64,000 nt of DNA, from the NCBI GenBank assembly GCA_013373015.1, contig JABXIQ010000013.1, positions 1 to 64,000 on the forward strand. The letters are read 5' to 3'. Below are positions 45,108 to 52,985 of this stretch, one piece after another; positions within the stretch are counted from its first letter, which is position 1, and each line of letters opens with the position of its first letter. The notes under the pieces were generated by a model that saw only the letters and a program-made list of their open reading frames with translations, had not been told where the DNA came from and ran no database searches. The position numbers and the translations under genes are program-made. The DNA comes from Kangiellaceae bacterium (GTDB lineage Bacteria; Pseudomonadota; Gammaproteobacteria; Enterobacterales; Kangiellaceae).

Positions 45108-45851
45108 TTACCGTACTAGAGCTTCTTTCACGGCTAAGAATGATGCGAAATTGTAATGCTGAAACCAAGTATCAAATTGGCTAAATCCTGCCTGAGCGAA
45201 ACGTTGGTAATGCTTCTCACGTGAATCAGGCAAGAGTACGTTTTCTAAAGCCGCACGCTTTTGCGCTATCTCCATATCGCTATAGCCATTGGATTTCTTA
45301 AAATCGTGATGTAGGTCAATGATATGCTGATCAAGCTCATCATGCTGCAATGACAGTTTTTCAGAAAGCACCAAACAACCGCCTGGGTTAAGACCACGAT
45401 ATATCTTTTCAATCAATGGCTTACGTTGACCTCGAGGCAAAAATTGAAGTGTGAAATTGAGAATGACCATGCTGGCATTATTAATCTCAATATCATTAAT
45501 ATCAGCTTCAATTACTTCAATAGAAGTTTCAAAATTATAGCCACTCTGTATTAAGCGGCAGCGCTCAACCATTGCTGATGAATTGTCTATCGCAATGATT
45601 GAACAGCTTTTAGCATTAACTGCTTGCCGGATGGACAAAGAAGCTGCACCTAATGAGCAACCTAAATCGTAGATCTGGCTTCCGTCTTTAACGAACCGTT
45701 GGGCTATTTCGCCAATACCGTTGATGATGGTGGTATAGCCTGGCACTGAGCGCTTAATCATGTCTGGAAAGACTTCTACCACCTTGTCATCAAACTGGAA
45801 ATCTTGCACTTGGCCAAGCGGTTCAGCGAAAATAGTGTCGGTTTTGCTCAT
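45108..45851 (-). CDS. cmoA: Carboxy-S-adenosyl-L-methionine synthase
   Basis: The 247-residue enzyme converts SAM and prephenate to carboxy-SAM and phenylpyruvate. The motifs FQFDDKVVEVFPDMIKRSVPGY (in parts; here preceded by VQD), YDLGCSLGAASLSI and NFTLQFLPRGQR match CmoA, and the length equals E. coli CmoA (247). The start at 45851 fits that length. A divergent stand-alone chorismate mutase gene begins 112 bases away; its product makes prephenate. Confidence 0.96.
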   Translation of the reverse strand: MSKTDTIFAEPLGQVQDFQFDDKVVEVFPDMIKRSVPGYTTIINGIGEIAQRFVKDGSQIYDLGCSLGAASLSIRQAVNAKSCSIIAIDNSSAMVERCRLIQSGYNFETSIEVIEADINDIEINNASMVILNFTLQFLPRGQRKPLIEKIYRGLNPGGCLVLSEKLSLQHDELDQHIIDLHHDFKKSNGYSDMEIAQKRAALENVLLPDSREKHYQRFAQAGFSQFDTWFQHYNFASFLAVKEALVR

Positions 45852-45963
45852 ATTCTTTCTAAAATACAACTATTAAAGATCATAATTAATGCCAATATTA
45901 CTATAATAGTGTGTATGAACCCATGAGTTTTTTACAAGTCATTGAGCAATATGGAAAAAGTTG

Positions 45964-46224
45964 ATGAAGAAAATCAATCAAATTCGCCAACAGATTGATG
46001 CTGTTGATCAAAAATTAGTCGAACTCATTGAGCAGAGAGCCGAGTTGGTGCTAGCCATTAGTGTCGAAAAGCAAGCTCTTGGCCTTGATGCGCATATTCC
46101 AGAAAGGGAACAGCAGATTGTGGAGTCTTTGCACCAAAGATTTGGTGACAAGTTTAGCTTACAGGAGCTTCAAGAAGTCTATCAGGCTATTTTCAAAGCC
46201 AGCGTTAGGATTCAGAAATCATAA
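45964..46224 (+). CDS. Stand-alone chorismate mutase (AroQ class)
   Basis: The 86-residue protein is a single AroQ-type chorismate mutase domain: IRQQIDAVDQKLVELIEQRAELV (in parts) with the conserved Arg/Asp/Glu spacing, followed by EKQALG and PEREQQIVESL. It rearranges chorismate to prephenate for phenylalanine, tyrosine or, given its neighbour, carboxy-SAM synthesis. There is no fused prephenate dehydratase or dehydrogenase. The ATG at 45964 has GGAAAAAG upstream; a TTG one codon earlier is possible. It has no signal peptide, so it is cytosolic. Confidence 0.85.
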   Translation: MKKINQIRQQIDAVDQKLVELIEQRAELVLAISVEKQALGLDAHIPEREQQIVESLHQRFGDKFSLQELQEVYQAIFKASVRIQKS

Positions 46225-46233
46225 AAAATCAGA

Positions 46234-46261
46234 TAAAAAAAAGCCCCCTGGGGAGGGGGCT
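46234..46261 (-). terminator. Orphan minus-strand terminator
   Basis: AGCCCCCT (46242-46249) pairs with AGGGGGCT (46254-46261) around four bases. Only the minus strand has a T run (eight Ts, from A residues at 46234-46241); the plus strand continues AACGTTG. It therefore does not end the chorismate mutase transcript efficiently. Confidence 0.85.
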
Positions 46262-46336
46262 AACGTTGCGTCTCAAAATGAGAAGGAGGTATTTTGAGAT
46301 GCGGGACCAGTACTAGGGGTAGTCATCTGAGCCCAC
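46234..46336 (-). ncRNA. Candidate small RNA with anti-Shine-Dalgarno loop
   Basis: On the minus strand, a 12-base stem (GCATCTCAAAAT with ATTTTGAGACGC, one wobble; 46268-46279 and 46291-46302) exposes an 11-base loop ACCTCCTTCTC, complementary to Shine-Dalgarno sequences. A perfect terminator follows: AGCCCCCT/AGGGGGCT (46242-46261) and eight Ts. No minus-strand gene lies upstream to use that terminator. A plausible promoter (46343-46370) puts the start near 46336, giving about 100 nt. The 5' end and expression are inference. Confidence 0.55.
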
Positions 46337-46342
46337 ATTCGC

Positions 46343-46370
46343 ACTTTACCAAACCTGACTGCGCTGGCAA
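46343..46370 (-). promoter_or_regulatory. Possible sigma-70 promoter of the candidate small RNA
   Basis: The minus strand reads -35 TTGCCA (46365-46370), a 16-base spacer and -10 TAAAGT (46343-46348). The -35 matches five of six consensus bases and the -10 four of six. Confidence 0.45.
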
Positions 46371-46498
46371 TTTTCCAAATGTAACAACCCATTACACTTT
46401 TAACAGACTTTACAAATCCAACCATTGGCAGATTCGCTGGAAGTCTGTTGTGATTTTTATTAAGCTACTGGCTTCGCTAAAAACAAAAGAGAGTTTTG

Positions 46499-48565
46499 AT
46501 GAAAAAGTCATTGATTTTTATAGCTTTTATTTCAATGGTATTCGCTGGCGCGGTCAACGCAGCCGGTATGACCTTAGAAGATATTGCTAAAGTTAAAAGT
46601 GTTCGCTCGATTAATATTTCGCCAAATGGCCAGTGGGTTGCCTTTACAAAAAGTAAACCGCGTACGCCCTATAAAGACGAAGATGGAACGGCTTGGTCAG
46701 AGCTTTATGTGATGCCTTTAGGTGGTGAACCTAAGCCATTTATTACTGGCAAGGTTTCAATTGCTGGTGTTAGTTGGTCAAGTGATAGCAAATCCATTTA
46801 TTATACTGCGAAACGTGGCGATGATAAAAAGCCAGCGTTATACGCCATTCCAGTTGATGGGGGGGAATCTCAGCAAGTTTTGACCTTCAAGTCAGGTATT
46901 GGCGCATACAGCATTAACGCTAAAGGCGACAAAGTCGTTTTCTTGGCTGGTGAAGAAAAGCCAAAGCATATTGAAAAGTTATCCAAGAAGGGTTTTAAAG
47001 CAAAGGTTTATGAAGAAGATATCCAAAATACTTTTGCCTGGTTAGCCGATCTTCCTGCTCAAAATGATCAAGCCGATCAAGGAGAAGAGGCGGCAAAGCC
47101 AGAGAAAATTGCGATTGATGGTCATGTGATCAGCGCTAAGTTTAGCCCAGTCAAAGACGAGTTATTGGTGCAGGTTTCACCGACTTCTTTGATTGATGAT
47201 GTGTATATGTTGAAAACATTGCAGATTGTTGATTTAAAAGGAAAAGTTAAGGCTAAATTTGATACAAAAGGTAAGCAGGGCAAAGCCATTTGGTCGTCAG
47301 ACGGTAAGCAGGTGGCTTTCTTAGGCGCTAATGATTACAACGACCCAACTAATGGTGCTTTGTATGTTGGTGATGCTTCATCTGGTAAATACGATAAAGT
47401 TATTGCTAATGATGATAGCCATATTATGAATATCGAATGGGCTGGCGATAAATTATATTACGTCGAGCACAAAGATGCTGAAAGTCGTATTGCGGGTTTC
47501 AATATGTCCGGCAAGCGCTCTGGCTTTGAAGTTGTTCCATACGGCAATGGCATTCAAGGTGCCTTGAGTGTGAGTAACACAGGTAGTGTAGTGGCTTCAA
47601 ATAATACGGCTAATCATCCTTCGGAGATTTATGTAGCTAGTAAAAATGGTTTTATGCGTAAGACCAACAGCAACCCATGGTTAGATAAGGTAGATTTAGG
47701 TAAGCAGGAAGTCTTTAACTATAAAGCAACCGATGGCTTAGATTTACAGGGCGTTTTGGTTTACCCAGTGAACTACAAAAAGGGTAAGCGTTACCCAATG
47801 ATTGCTTTCGTTCACGGTGGTCCAGAAGCGCATCGCTCAAACGGTTGGAATACTCGCTACGCAGATCCGATTCAAGTGGCAGCAGCAAACGGTTATGTAT
47901 CCTTTATTCCTAACTATCGTGGTTCGACTGGGCGTGGTGACGAATTTGCACGCGCTGATCAACATGCTTATGCCGATCCTGAGTTTAGCGATATTGTCGA
48001 TGGTAAAAATGCTTTGGTAGAAAAAGGCATTGTTGATAATGATAAAGTTGGTATCACTGGTGGATCTTATGGTGGATTTGCTACTGCTTGGTCAGCGACA
48101 GCACTTTCTGAGCACTATGCCGCAGGCGTGATGTTTGTGGGCATTTCAAACCAATTATCAAAGTTTGGCACGACTGATATTCCAAACGAAATGCACGCCG
48201 TTCATGCTCGTGCATGGCCTTGGGATGATTTCCAGTGGATGCTTGAGCGTAGCCCAATTTATCATGTCAAAAAGGCCAAAACACCATTATTGATTATGCA
48301 TGGTGAAAACGATACCCGTGTTCACCCTTCACAATCAATGGAAATGTACCGTTACCTGAAAACCTTAGGACAAGCACCAGTTCGATTAGTGCTTTATCCA
48401 GGCGAAGGCCACGGTAATCGAAAAGCGGCCGCGCAATTGGATTATTCGATGCGCTTGATGCGTTGGATGGATCATTACCTTAAAGGTGATGGTGGCGAAC
48501 CACCAGCTTATGATTTGAAGCATGAAGAAAAGCTGGAAAGCAAAAAAGATAAAGAAGAGAAATAA
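46499..48565 (+). CDS. Secreted S9 family peptidase (acylaminoacyl-peptidase/DPP-like)
   Basis: The 688-residue protein is an exported prolyl oligopeptidase-family hydrolase. The signal peptide (about 1-22, ending VNAA) is followed by a beta-propeller domain with repeated ISPNGQWVAF, VSWSSDSKSIYY and IWSSDGKQVAFL units. The hydrolase domain has VHGGPEAHRSNGWN, the nucleophile in GGSYGGFATAWS, the Asp in HGENDTRVHPSQS and the His in PGEGHGNRK. The ATG at 46499 has GAGAG upstream. The terminal Lys/Glu tail is low complexity. It likely degrades peptides in the periplasm. Confidence 0.94.
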   Translation: MKKSLIFIAFISMVFAGAVNAAGMTLEDIAKVKSVRSINISPNGQWVAFTKSKPRTPYKDEDGTAWSELYVMPLGGEPKPFITGKVSIAGVSWSSDSKSIYYTAKRGDDKKPALYAIPVDGGESQQVLTFKSGIGAYSINAKGDKVVFLAGEEKPKHIEKLSKKGFKAKVYEEDIQNTFAWLADLPAQNDQADQGEEAAKPEKIAIDGHVISAKFSPVKDELLVQVSPTSLIDDVYMLKTLQIVDLKGKVKAKFDTKGKQGKAIWSSDGKQVAFLGANDYNDPTNGALYVGDASSGKYDKVIANDDSHIMNIEWAGDKLYYVEHKDAESRIAGFNMSGKRSGFEVVPYGNGIQGALSVSNTGSVVASNNTANHPSEIYVASKNGFMRKTNSNPWLDKVDLGKQEVFNYKATDGLDLQGVLVYPVNYKKGKRYPMIAFVHGGPEAHRSNGWNTRYADPIQVAAANGYVSFIPNYRGSTGRGDEFARADQHAYADPEFSDIVDGKNALVEKGIVDNDKVGITGGSYGGFATAWSATALSEHYAAGVMFVGISNQLSKFGTTDIPNEMHAVHARAWPWDDFQWMLERSPIYHVKKAKTPLLIMHGENDTRVHPSQSMEMYRYLKTLGQAPVRLVLYPGEGHGNRKAAAQLDYSMRLMRWMDHYLKGDGGEPPAYDLKHEEKLESKKDKEEK

Positions 48566-48597
48566 ACTTACTCTTCTTGGAAATAGGTTATCAAAAT

Positions 48598-48650
48598 AAG
48601 GGTAGGGTCATTTGGTAATGATATTCGTTACCATTTATCTCCGACCCTTT
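48598..48650. repeat. Interrupted inverted repeat after the S9 peptidase gene
   Basis: AAGGGT (48598-48603) pairs with ACCCTT (48644-48649) and GGTAA (48614-48618) with TTACC (48628-48632). No T run follows. It may be the 3' structure of the peptidase mRNA. Confidence 0.35.
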
Positions 48651-48701
48651 GTATGCAACCTTTTATATGTGACTTAAAACTATATTTTTAAGGAAAATAA
48701 G

Positions 48702-49220
48702 ATGAAATCAACTACAACAGTTATATTCATGCTAGGTATTACTTGTTTCCTATCGGCTTGCGGAACTGTACCGAAATCTAGGATGCATTTTATTGAGCTT
48801 ATGAAGGAAGAGTCTGGAGTTGGTCCTTGGAAACGAATGGCATTTAGCAAAACAATTGAAAAACCTTTTCAGAAGGCTTTTGATAACATCAATGATAAGC
48901 TCCTTGGTTGCGTTCCAGGTGGCTATCAAACCGTAACTATGCGTGGGAGTAGTATGAGCTCTCAATCAGTGAATAACAATAGTCGAATTGAAAAGGTTGG
49001 CTCAGATAAAGCTGAAATTACCATACAGCAATATCATAGCGGCACGGTAATGCAATCAGATGGCGGGTTTTATTTGCTGGCAGTAGATATGGCGCGGGTA
49101 GGCGAACAATCTGTTAGATTGGACTTTTTTGTAGGCAAGCATTACTTAGGTCTTGCTGAGGCTGTTGAGCATTGGGCTAATGGTAGTGAGAAATGTCATG
49201 GAATTGGCGGCAACCCGTAA
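48702..49220 (+). CDS. Hypothetical lipoprotein
   Basis: The 172-residue protein has a lipoprotein signal with lipobox FLSAC (Cys-20) and a soluble domain with two later cysteines (about 69 and 165). I recognise no family. GGAAAATAAG lies upstream of the ATG. A terminator at 49334-49360 follows. A role in the envelope is inferred only from the lipobox. Confidence 0.75.
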   Translation: MKSTTTVIFMLGITCFLSACGTVPKSRMHFIELMKEESGVGPWKRMAFSKTIEKPFQKAFDNINDKLLGCVPGGYQTVTMRGSSMSSQSVNNNSRIEKVGSDKAEITIQQYHSGTVMQSDGGFYLLAVDMARVGEQSVRLDFFVGKHYLGLAEAVEHWANGSEKCHGIGGNP

Positions 49221-49333
49221 GAAGACCCTACCAGCTTAGCTTCTGGCGATAAAACAGGTGTTAAAAATTGCTGATAAATTAAGTAATCTCCAATTTAGGC
49301 GCAAAATTCATGCCAGAGTAATTAAAATATTAC

Positions 49334-49360
49334 AAGCCAGCACTTCGCTGGCTTTTCTTT
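49334..49360 (+). terminator. Rho-independent terminator after the lipoprotein gene
   Basis: AAGCCAGC (49334-49341) pairs with GCTGGCTT (49347-49354), loop ACTTC, then TTCTTT. It lies about 115 bases past the lipoprotein stop. Confidence 0.8.
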
Positions 49361-49622
49361 GACTGTGATTAGGAGAATTAATAGTAAGCTTCGGAGTGTT
49401 TTCTGGTTTGGGTTGCGATGCTTGGGCGTTTTGGTTCGGAAGTTGAGGCGATGCCTGTATTCGGCCCATACTATGAATTAATATCACTGCTTCAGTCATA
49501 TAGTTTTTTTGAGTGTCTTTGAGTTACTTCCATTCTACTTTGACTGGTCTGAGCAGAACAGCTAGATTTAATTTTATTCTGTAAATCGAGTTCAAGTTAG
49601 AGTTGCTTTGAATAATAAAAGG

Positions 49623-49628
49623 TATAAT
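49623..49628 (+). promoter_or_regulatory. Likely -10 box upstream of the Lrp-family gene
   Basis: A consensus TATAAT lies 70 bases upstream of the ATG at 49699. No good -35 is seen at 16-18 bases (GAGTTG at 17), so an activator or weak promoter is likely. Confidence 0.45.
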
Positions 49629-49698
49629 GGTCAAATGTTTGTATTTGTTCTTATTTTGTGCAAATATCGTTAATATTCTTCTTTAATATCTCTTTCTA

Positions 49699-50184
49699 AT
49701 GATAAAATCTTCTCAAGAATTAAGTGGTTTGGATGCTGTTGATAAACAAATCCTTGAAATTTTGCAAAGTGAAGGGCGTTTAGCTAATTCTGAGCTGGCG
49801 AAAAGAGTACATTTATCGCCGCCAGCTACTCATGGCCGCGTTAAGCGTTTAGAGCAAGAAGGTTACATTCGTCAGTATGTTGCTTTGCTTGATAGACACA
49901 GGGTTGGCTATGACAATCTATGCTTTGTTGAGTTTAGCTTGCAGTTGCATCATCACGATAAAATTCAAACCATTTTGAACACAGTAACATCATGGCCAGA
50001 AGTTTTGGAGTGCCATAACGTTACTGGCGAGTACGATTATTTGCTCAAGATTGTGGTTAAGAATACCCAAGCCCTTGAGCAGTTTATTTCGCAGCGCATG
50101 ATCCCATTGGAAGGGGTTGCCAAAATTCACACCAGTTTAGTGTTGAAGGAGGTTAAAGCCACGACGGCTATTGCGACCGATTAA
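49699..50184 (+). CDS. Lrp/AsnC family transcriptional regulator
   Basis: The 161-residue protein has an N-terminal AsnC-type helix-turn-helix (about 12-60; LDAVDKQILEILQSEGRLANSELAKRV-type, with HLSPPATHGRVKRLEQEGYI) and the C-terminal RAM ligand-binding domain (about 75-150) with the GEYDYLLKIV motif. Such regulators respond to amino acids. Only 28 bases separate it from methionine gamma-lyase in the same direction, so it probably controls that gene in response to methionine or cysteine-type ligands (inference). The ATG has a poor ribosome-binding site. Confidence 0.92.
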   Translation: MIKSSQELSGLDAVDKQILEILQSEGRLANSELAKRVHLSPPATHGRVKRLEQEGYIRQYVALLDRHRVGYDNLCFVEFSLQLHHHDKIQTILNTVTSWPEVLECHNVTGEYDYLLKIVVKNTQALEQFISQRMIPLEGVAKIHTSLVLKEVKATTAIATD

Positions 50185-50212
50185 TAATAAATTAATGTAG
50201 AGTTATAGCCGT

Positions 50213-51415
50213 ATGTCAGATAAAAAATTTACTAATCTTGAAACTAAAGCGATCCATGCTGGACGCGTAGGCGATCCTAGCTTTGGTTCTTTAGCCACTC
50301 CAATTCATCAAACATCAACCTTTGTATTTGATAATGTTCAGCAGGGTGCTAATCGCTTTGCTGGCGAAGAGGCTGGTTATATTTATTCTCGTTTAGGTAA
50401 TCCAACAGTGCGCGAGCTTGAGCAGCGCATGGCTGCGCTTGAAAATACAGAAGATGCAGCGGCGTTTGGCTCTGGTATGGGTGCAGTTTCGGCAACCTTA
50501 TTAGCCAATTTGCAAAAAGGTGACCACCTTGTGGCTTCTGCCGCCTTATACGGCTGTACTTTTGCCTTAATTAACCACAAGTTTGCTCAGTTTGGCATTG
50601 AGGTCACTTTTGTTGATATTACCAATGCTGAAGAAGTTGAAGCGGCTATCCAAGAAAACACCAAGCTGATCTATTTTGAAACACCAATTAATCCTAACTT
50701 AGTCTGTGTAAATATGGCTGAAATTAGCCGTGTTGCGAAGAAGCATAATTTGTTAACGGTAATGGACAATACGTTTATGTCGCCAGTATTACAGCAGCCT
50801 AGCAATTATGGCATGAACTTGATCATTCATAGTGCTACTAAGTATTTGAATGGTCATGGTGATGTGATTGCCGGTATTGTTTGTGGCGGTGCAGAACAGA
50901 TTGAAAACATTAAGTTAACCACATTGAAAGATATGGGCGCTGTGATGAGCCCAAATGATGCATGGTTGATTACCCGTGGCTTAAAAACCTTGTCAGTTCG
51001 CGTTGAGCGTCATTGTGATAATGCTGAAAAAGTGGCTGATTTCCTTGATAATCATTCAGGCATTAAGCAAGTGTATTATCCAGGCCTAAAACATCATCCC
51101 GCAAATCACCTAGTTGGCACGCAAATGAAGCGAGCGGGTGGAGTTATTGCTTTTGAAGTCGATGGCTCATTCGATGATGCGGTACGTTTTATGAATAATC
51201 TGAAAATGTGCCGTATTGCAGTCAGTTTGGGCGATGCTGAAACACTTATTCAACATCCTGCGTCAATGACTCACTCACCTTACACTCCAGAAGAGCGTGC
51301 AGCGGCAGGTATCAGCGAAACATTAATTCGTATATCAGTTGGTCTTGAGCATGTGGATGATATTATTGAAGACTTAGAGCAAGCTCTTAAAGTTATTCAA
51401 ATTAAAGCCGCTTAG
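50213..51415 (+). CDS. megL: Methionine gamma-lyase
   Basis: The 400-residue PLP enzyme of the Cys/Met metabolism family cleaves methionine to methanethiol, ammonia and 2-oxobutyrate. The PLP Lys is in HSATKYLNGHGD, and YSRLGNPTVRELE and FGSGMGAVSA are typical. SAALYGCTFAL holds the Cys characteristic of true methionine gamma-lyases (Cys116 in the Pseudomonas enzyme), which separates it from cystathionine lyases and synthases. Length matches the family (about 398). It follows an Lrp-type gene and ends in a strong terminator. Confidence 0.9.
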   Translation: MSDKKFTNLETKAIHAGRVGDPSFGSLATPIHQTSTFVFDNVQQGANRFAGEEAGYIYSRLGNPTVRELEQRMAALENTEDAAAFGSGMGAVSATLLANLQKGDHLVASAALYGCTFALINHKFAQFGIEVTFVDITNAEEVEAAIQENTKLIYFETPINPNLVCVNMAEISRVAKKHNLLTVMDNTFMSPVLQQPSNYGMNLIIHSATKYLNGHGDVIAGIVCGGAEQIENIKLTTLKDMGAVMSPNDAWLITRGLKTLSVRVERHCDNAEKVADFLDNHSGIKQVYYPGLKHHPANHLVGTQMKRAGGVIAFEVDGSFDDAVRFMNNLKMCRIAVSLGDAETLIQHPASMTHSPYTPEERAAAGISETLIRISVGLEHVDDIIEDLEQALKVIQIKAA

Positions 51416-51426
51416 TTGTATTGATC

Positions 51427-51459
51427 AAAAAAAGCCCAGCAATTGCTGGGCTTTTTTTC
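51427..51459 (+). terminator. Bidirectional terminator between megL and rimO
   Basis: AAAGCCCAGC (51431-51440) pairs with GCTGGGCTTT (51445-51454), loop AATT, with A and T runs on both sides. It ends megL and the convergent rimO. Confidence 0.93.
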
Positions 51460-51469
51460 GTGAACTGTA

Positions 51470-52813
51470 TTAAATTACAACAGCAAAGAGATCATGTTGA
51501 TCAGCCGCTTCAATTTTTACCATCACAAATTGACCCTCAGTTAAGTTTTCAAACCCTTGATCTATAATGACCTTGCCGTCTATCTCTGGAGCGTCGGCAG
51601 AAGAGCGAGCAATTGCACAATCTTCATATAGCTCATCAACTAAAACTTGAATGCTTTGACCAATTTTGTTTTGTAGTTTTTGTGCGCTAATTTCTTCTTG
51701 AACCTGCATAAAGCGAGCCAAACGCTCTTCTTTAATTTCCTCAGAAACAGGGTTTGGTAAGTCATTAGCTGTTGCACCCTCAACATCTGAGTACTTAAAA
51801 CAGCCTACGCGATCCAATTGTGCTTGTTGTAAGAAATCTAACAGTTCTTGAAACTCTTCTTCTGTTTCGCCTGGGAAACCTACAATGAAAGTGCTGCGAA
51901 TAGTAATGTCCGGACAAACTTCACGCCAACTTTTGATTCGCTCTAAAGTGTTTTCTATGTTGCCTGGGCGTTTCATTAATTTCAAAATCCGCGGACTGGC
52001 GTGTTGAAATGGAATATCAAGGTAAGGCAAAATTTTACCTTCTGCCATCAATGGAATAATTTCATCAACATGAGGATAAGGGTAAACATAGTGCAAACGT
52101 ACCCAGACTTTATCTTCACCAGATTGTAATTGAGAAAGTGCTTCACACATTTCCTTCATACGAGTTTTTACTGGTTGGCCTTGCCAAAAATCCAGCTGAT
52201 ACTTTCTATCTACACCGTAAGCGCTAGTATCTTGTGAGACAATTAATAACTCTTTTACACCTGCCTTTGTTAAGCGTTCTGCTTCATCTAAAACTTGGCC
52301 GACCGGACGACTGTCCAACTTTCCACGCATTGAAGGAATAATGCAGAAAGTACATTTATGATTACAGCCTTCTGAAATTTTCAAATATGCATAATGGCGA
52401 GGTGTTAACTTAATTCCTTGTGGGGGCACTAGGTCGACAAATGGATCGTGTTCTTGTTTAGGTGGACAATATTCATGAACTGCCTTGAGAACCTGCTCAT
52501 ATTGCGCGGGACCGCTGACACTTAAAACGCCTGGATGAATTTCACGAATATCATTCTCTTGAGCGCCTAAGCAGCCTGTAACGATGACTTTGCCATTTTC
52601 ATTAAGTGCTTCACCAATGGCATCCAAAGATTCTTGTTTTGCAGCATCAATAAAACCGCAAGTATTGACCACTACTAGATCAGCGCCTTCATAGCTTGGG
52701 ACAATATCGTATCCTTCTGTGCGCAGTTGAGTAAGAATTCGCTCAGAATCCACTAAAGCCTTAGGGCAGCCTAAACTAACAAAACCAATACTGTGACCAG
52801 TTGATAACTCCAT
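51470..52813 (-). CDS. rimO: Ribosomal protein S12 methylthiotransferase
   Basis: The 447-residue radical-SAM enzyme adds a methylthio group to an Asp of ribosomal protein S12. The N-terminal domain starts [19 protein letters not shown] and holds the three auxiliary-cluster cysteines (GCPK, NTCGF, TGCLG); the radical-SAM motif is [10 protein letters not shown]-terminal TRAM domain closes it. The ATG at 52813 has AAGGAG six bases upstream and gives the E. coli length (441). An in-frame ATG 31 codons earlier lacks a good site. Confidence 0.94.
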   Translation of the reverse strand: MELSTGHSIGFVSLGCPKALVDSERILTQLRTEGYDIVPSYEGADLVVVNTCGFIDAAKQESLDAIGEALNENGKVIVTGCLGAQENDIREIHPGVLSVSGPAQYEQVLKAVHEYCPPKQEHDPFVDLVPPQGIKLTPRHYAYLKISEGCNHKCTFCIIPSMRGKLDSRPVGQVLDEAERLTKAGVKELLIVSQDTSAYGVDRKYQLDFWQGQPVKTRMKEMCEALSQLQSGEDKVWVRLHYVYPYPHVDEIIPLMAEGKILPYLDIPFQHASPRILKLMKRPGNIENTLERIKSWREVCPDITIRSTFIVGFPGETEEEFQELLDFLQQAQLDRVGCFKYSDVEGATANDLPNPVSEEIKEERLARFMQVQEEISAQKLQNKIGQSIQVLVDELYEDCAIARSSADAPEIDGKVIIDQGFENLTEGQFVMVKIEAADQHDLFAVVI

Positions 52814-52985
52814 GATTTCTCCTTCTTTTAAGGTCTTAGCTGGAGCATCTAAAGTGGTGGTTTGTTTAGTTGGTTCCTGTTTTGGATCAAATGTTTTAAC
52901 TGACATGGGTGGCTCAAAAGTACAAATAAAGGGGTATTTTACCCCAATCTAGTAAGATTAGGGAGTATGAAAGTTACAAGGTTTA

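Larger units (their letters stand above)
49221..49698. other. Long intergenic region between the lipoprotein and lrp genes
   Basis: The 478 bases hold a terminator (49334-49360) and a promoter-like -10 (49623-49628). A 63-codon minus-strand frame (49308-49499) runs through the terminator hairpin and shows no recognisable protein features. I see no other gene, tRNA or repeat. Confidence 0.7.

Noticed and set aside
46299-46316. A five-codon plus-strand leader peptide (MRDQY) with a perfect Shine-Dalgarno in a hairpin
   Set aside because: The same bases are better explained by the loop of a minus-strand RNA, because the adjoining terminator has its T run on that strand only. It remains a possible alternative.
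46294-46590. A 98-codon plus-strand frame overlapping the start of the S9 peptidase gene
   Set aside because: It runs through the candidate small RNA region and into a real gene in another frame, has no recognisable domain, and its start is a TTG.
48598-48650. The interrupted inverted repeat as a mobile miniature element
   Set aside because: It has no target-site duplication or second copy that I can see in the window; an mRNA 3' structure is simpler.
49308-49499. A 63-codon minus-strand frame in the long intergenic region
   Set aside because: It passes through a terminator hairpin, has no ribosome-binding site or known motif, and looks like chance.
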